Positions 62,967-64,000 of a stretch of DNA of 64,000 nucleotides are shown piece after piece; the stretch's first letter is position 1, and each line of letters starts with the position of its first letter. The notes beneath the pieces were generated by a model. That model did not search any database and had not been told where the DNA came from. It worked only from the letters and a program-made list of their open reading frames with translations. Origin of the DNA: Burkholderiaceae bacterium (GTDB lineage: Bacteria; Pseudomonadota; Gammaproteobacteria; Burkholderiales; Burkholderiaceae_B); assembly GCA_004322135.1 (NCBI GenBank), contig SCSG01000031.1:62001-126000 (forward strand). The letters run 5' to 3'. The translations under genes were made by a program, and so were the position numbers.

Positions 62967-64000
62967 CTACGCTGCCGCCATGGCGCGCAAGCGCTTTTTG
63001 TCGATCTTGCCCACACTGGTGCGAGGCAGGTCATTCACCATATGGATATGTGCGGGCCATTTATATTTGACCAACCGCTGCATCAGAAAATCCTGGAGGT
63101 CCGATGCGCCAACCTTTTCATCGGCCACGACGACATAGGCTTGCAGGATTTCACCGCGATAGGAGTCGGGCACTCCAATGACGGCCACCTCGCTCACTGC
63201 CGGATGGCGATAAAGCACCTCTTCGATTTCACGCGGGTACACGTTGAAGCCGCCGACAATCACCATTTCCTTTTTGCGGTCACAAATGAACAGATAACCC
63301 TCTTCGTCGAGTCGACCAATATCGCCGGTATAAAGCCAGCCATCGCGCAACGTCTGTGCCGTCTCGCCGGGCATGCCAAAGTAGCCCGACATGACTTGTG
63401 GCCCACGTGCGCGGATTTCGCCAATTTCACCTACAGGCAGCACCTTTTCGCCGTCCTGGACATCAACAATCTCGACTTCGGTCTCGGGGGTTACCACGCC
63501 TACCGAGCCGATTTTCCGCTGGCCATTGAGTGGGTTATAGGTAAGCACAGGGCCAGCCTCGGTCTGGCCGTAGCCCTCACACACGACACACCCGGTGGAC
63601 GCCTCCCAACGGCGCAACGTTTCTTCGGAAAGCGCTGACGACCCAGAGGAGCTCAGGCGCAGGGAGCTCAGATCAGCCTTGGCAAACCCTTCATACCCCA
63701 TGAGGCCCGAGAAAATGGTGGGGCTACCCAGAAGCAGAGTAATGTGTTCGCGTGCGATGGCATCGAGCACGGTATCGGGCCGATACCGCGTCACGATGAC
63801 CAGCGCGCTGCGCGCATAAGCGGCCAAGTACAAGCCCATGGCCATGGCGTAGGAGTGAAACAGGGGCGTAATCGCCAGAACACGCTCTTTCCCCGCATGT
63901 GTCGGCACCAGAGCCTCACGCTGGCTGACATTGGTCGACACGGCCGAGTGCCGCAAACTGACACCCTTGGGCACGCCGGTCGTTCCGCCCGTGTACTGCA
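62967..64000 (-). CDS. Acyl-CoA synthetase (AMP-binding), C-terminal part, cut by window end
   Basis: The frame is open through the last base, where YTGGTTGVPKGV (the ATP phosphate loop) is read, so about the first 200 residues lie outside. The visible portion contains VCEGYGQTEAGPV (A5), GWLYTGDIGRLDEEGYLFICDRKKEMVIVGGFNVYPREIEEVL (hinge and A8) and PRTSVGKIDKKRLR with the catalytic lysine. This is typical of long-chain or generic fatty acid CoA ligases. The substrate length cannot be inferred from the visible portion. Confidence 0.93.
   Translation of the reverse strand, partial: QYTGGTTGVPKGVSLRHSAVSTNVSQREALVPTHAGKERVLAITPLFHSYAMAMGLYLAAYARSALVIVTRYRPDTVLDAIAREHITLLLGSPTIFSGLMGYEGFAKADLSSLRLSSSGSSALSEETLRRWEASTGCVVCEGYGQTEAGPVLTYNPLNGQRKIGSVGVVTPETEVEIVDVQDGEKVLPVGEIGEIRARGPQVMSGYFGMPGETAQTLRDGWLYTGDIGRLDEEGYLFICDRKKEMVIVGGFNVYPREIEEVLYRHPAVSEVAVIGVPDSYRGEILQAYVVVADEKVGASDLQDFLMQRLVKYKWPAHIHMVNDLPRTSVGKIDKKRLRAMAAA

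Noticed and set aside
1-64000. Mobile elements, CRISPR, tRNA attachment sites
   Set aside because: No transposase, integrase, repeat-spacer array or tRNA-like fold was found on reading both strands; the island-like regions must be argued from duplication and composition only.

Overview
The window reads as a catabolic, accessory-rich stretch of a betaproteobacterial chromosome, most likely Burkholderiales and probably Alcaligenaceae (Bordetella/Pusillimonas-like). This is an inference from gene types: a DUF4148 secreted protein, an AcnA-type aconitase, many IclR/LysR/AraC regulators beside small catabolic operons, and moderately high GC. I found no rRNA, tRNA, CRISPR array, IS element or phage gene.

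Layout. 1-3.4 kb: end of an IclR regulator, class II aldolase-like protein, parvulin, cupin (DUF985) and SDR. 3.5-3.9 kb: a truncated fragment resembling a XamI-type restriction enzyme. 4-7.8 kb: aconitase facing an alpha/beta hydrolase. 8-13.3 kb: a membrane protein joining a PAP2-like part to an isoprenylcysteine-methyltransferase part, an Ada-type protein lacking three zinc ligands, a LysR/old yellow enzyme pair and a DUF4148 protein. 13.3-19 kb: an aryl-acid type locus (MFS, SDR, acyl-adenylating ligase, amidohydrolase, TetR) with two GAACATGTTC palindromes between its divergent halves.

19-33 kb holds the most unusual locus. Two operons, (a) FAD oxidoreductase plus dihydroorotate-dehydrogenase-like protein and (b) MFS transporter, HyuA, HyuB, FAH-family hydrolase, IclR and a small protein, each begin with the same roughly 300-base promoter/leader. 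Each leader carries two 16-base palindromes of the GTGAAATATTTCAC type about 95-98 bases apart. In the first copy the transporter reading frame that follows the promoter in the second copy survives only as about 40 codons. A flavin monooxygenase translationally coupled to an exported VOC protein follows.

33-40.6 kb is mixed: Kch-type potassium channel, isonitrile-hydratase-like DJ-1/PfpI protein, MBL hydrolase, AhpD-like protein, MFS exporter, Nudix, MaoC and an AraC regulator. 41.3-59.6 kb is a series of sugar-type (RbsABC-like) ABC transport modules with catabolic genes: MBL-ATPase-permease-binding protein; then AraC1 divergent from ADH-permease-binding protein-ATPase-RidA-ADH; then AraC2 divergent from a second, transporter-less binding protein, an FAD monooxygenase and a two-domain RidA fusion. 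The AraC, binding protein, RidA and ADH genes occur as paralogous pairs, so the locus appears to have grown by duplication. All three RidA-type domains lack the arginine needed for imine deaminase activity, and both ABC ATPases have lost the Walker B aspartate in their second half. 60-64 kb: MgtC-like protein, glutamine amidotransferase, MFS transporter and the C-terminal part of an acyl-CoA synthetase cut by the window edge.

The substrates of these pathways cannot be read from sequence alone. Assignments are from remembered family motifs; no database search was run.
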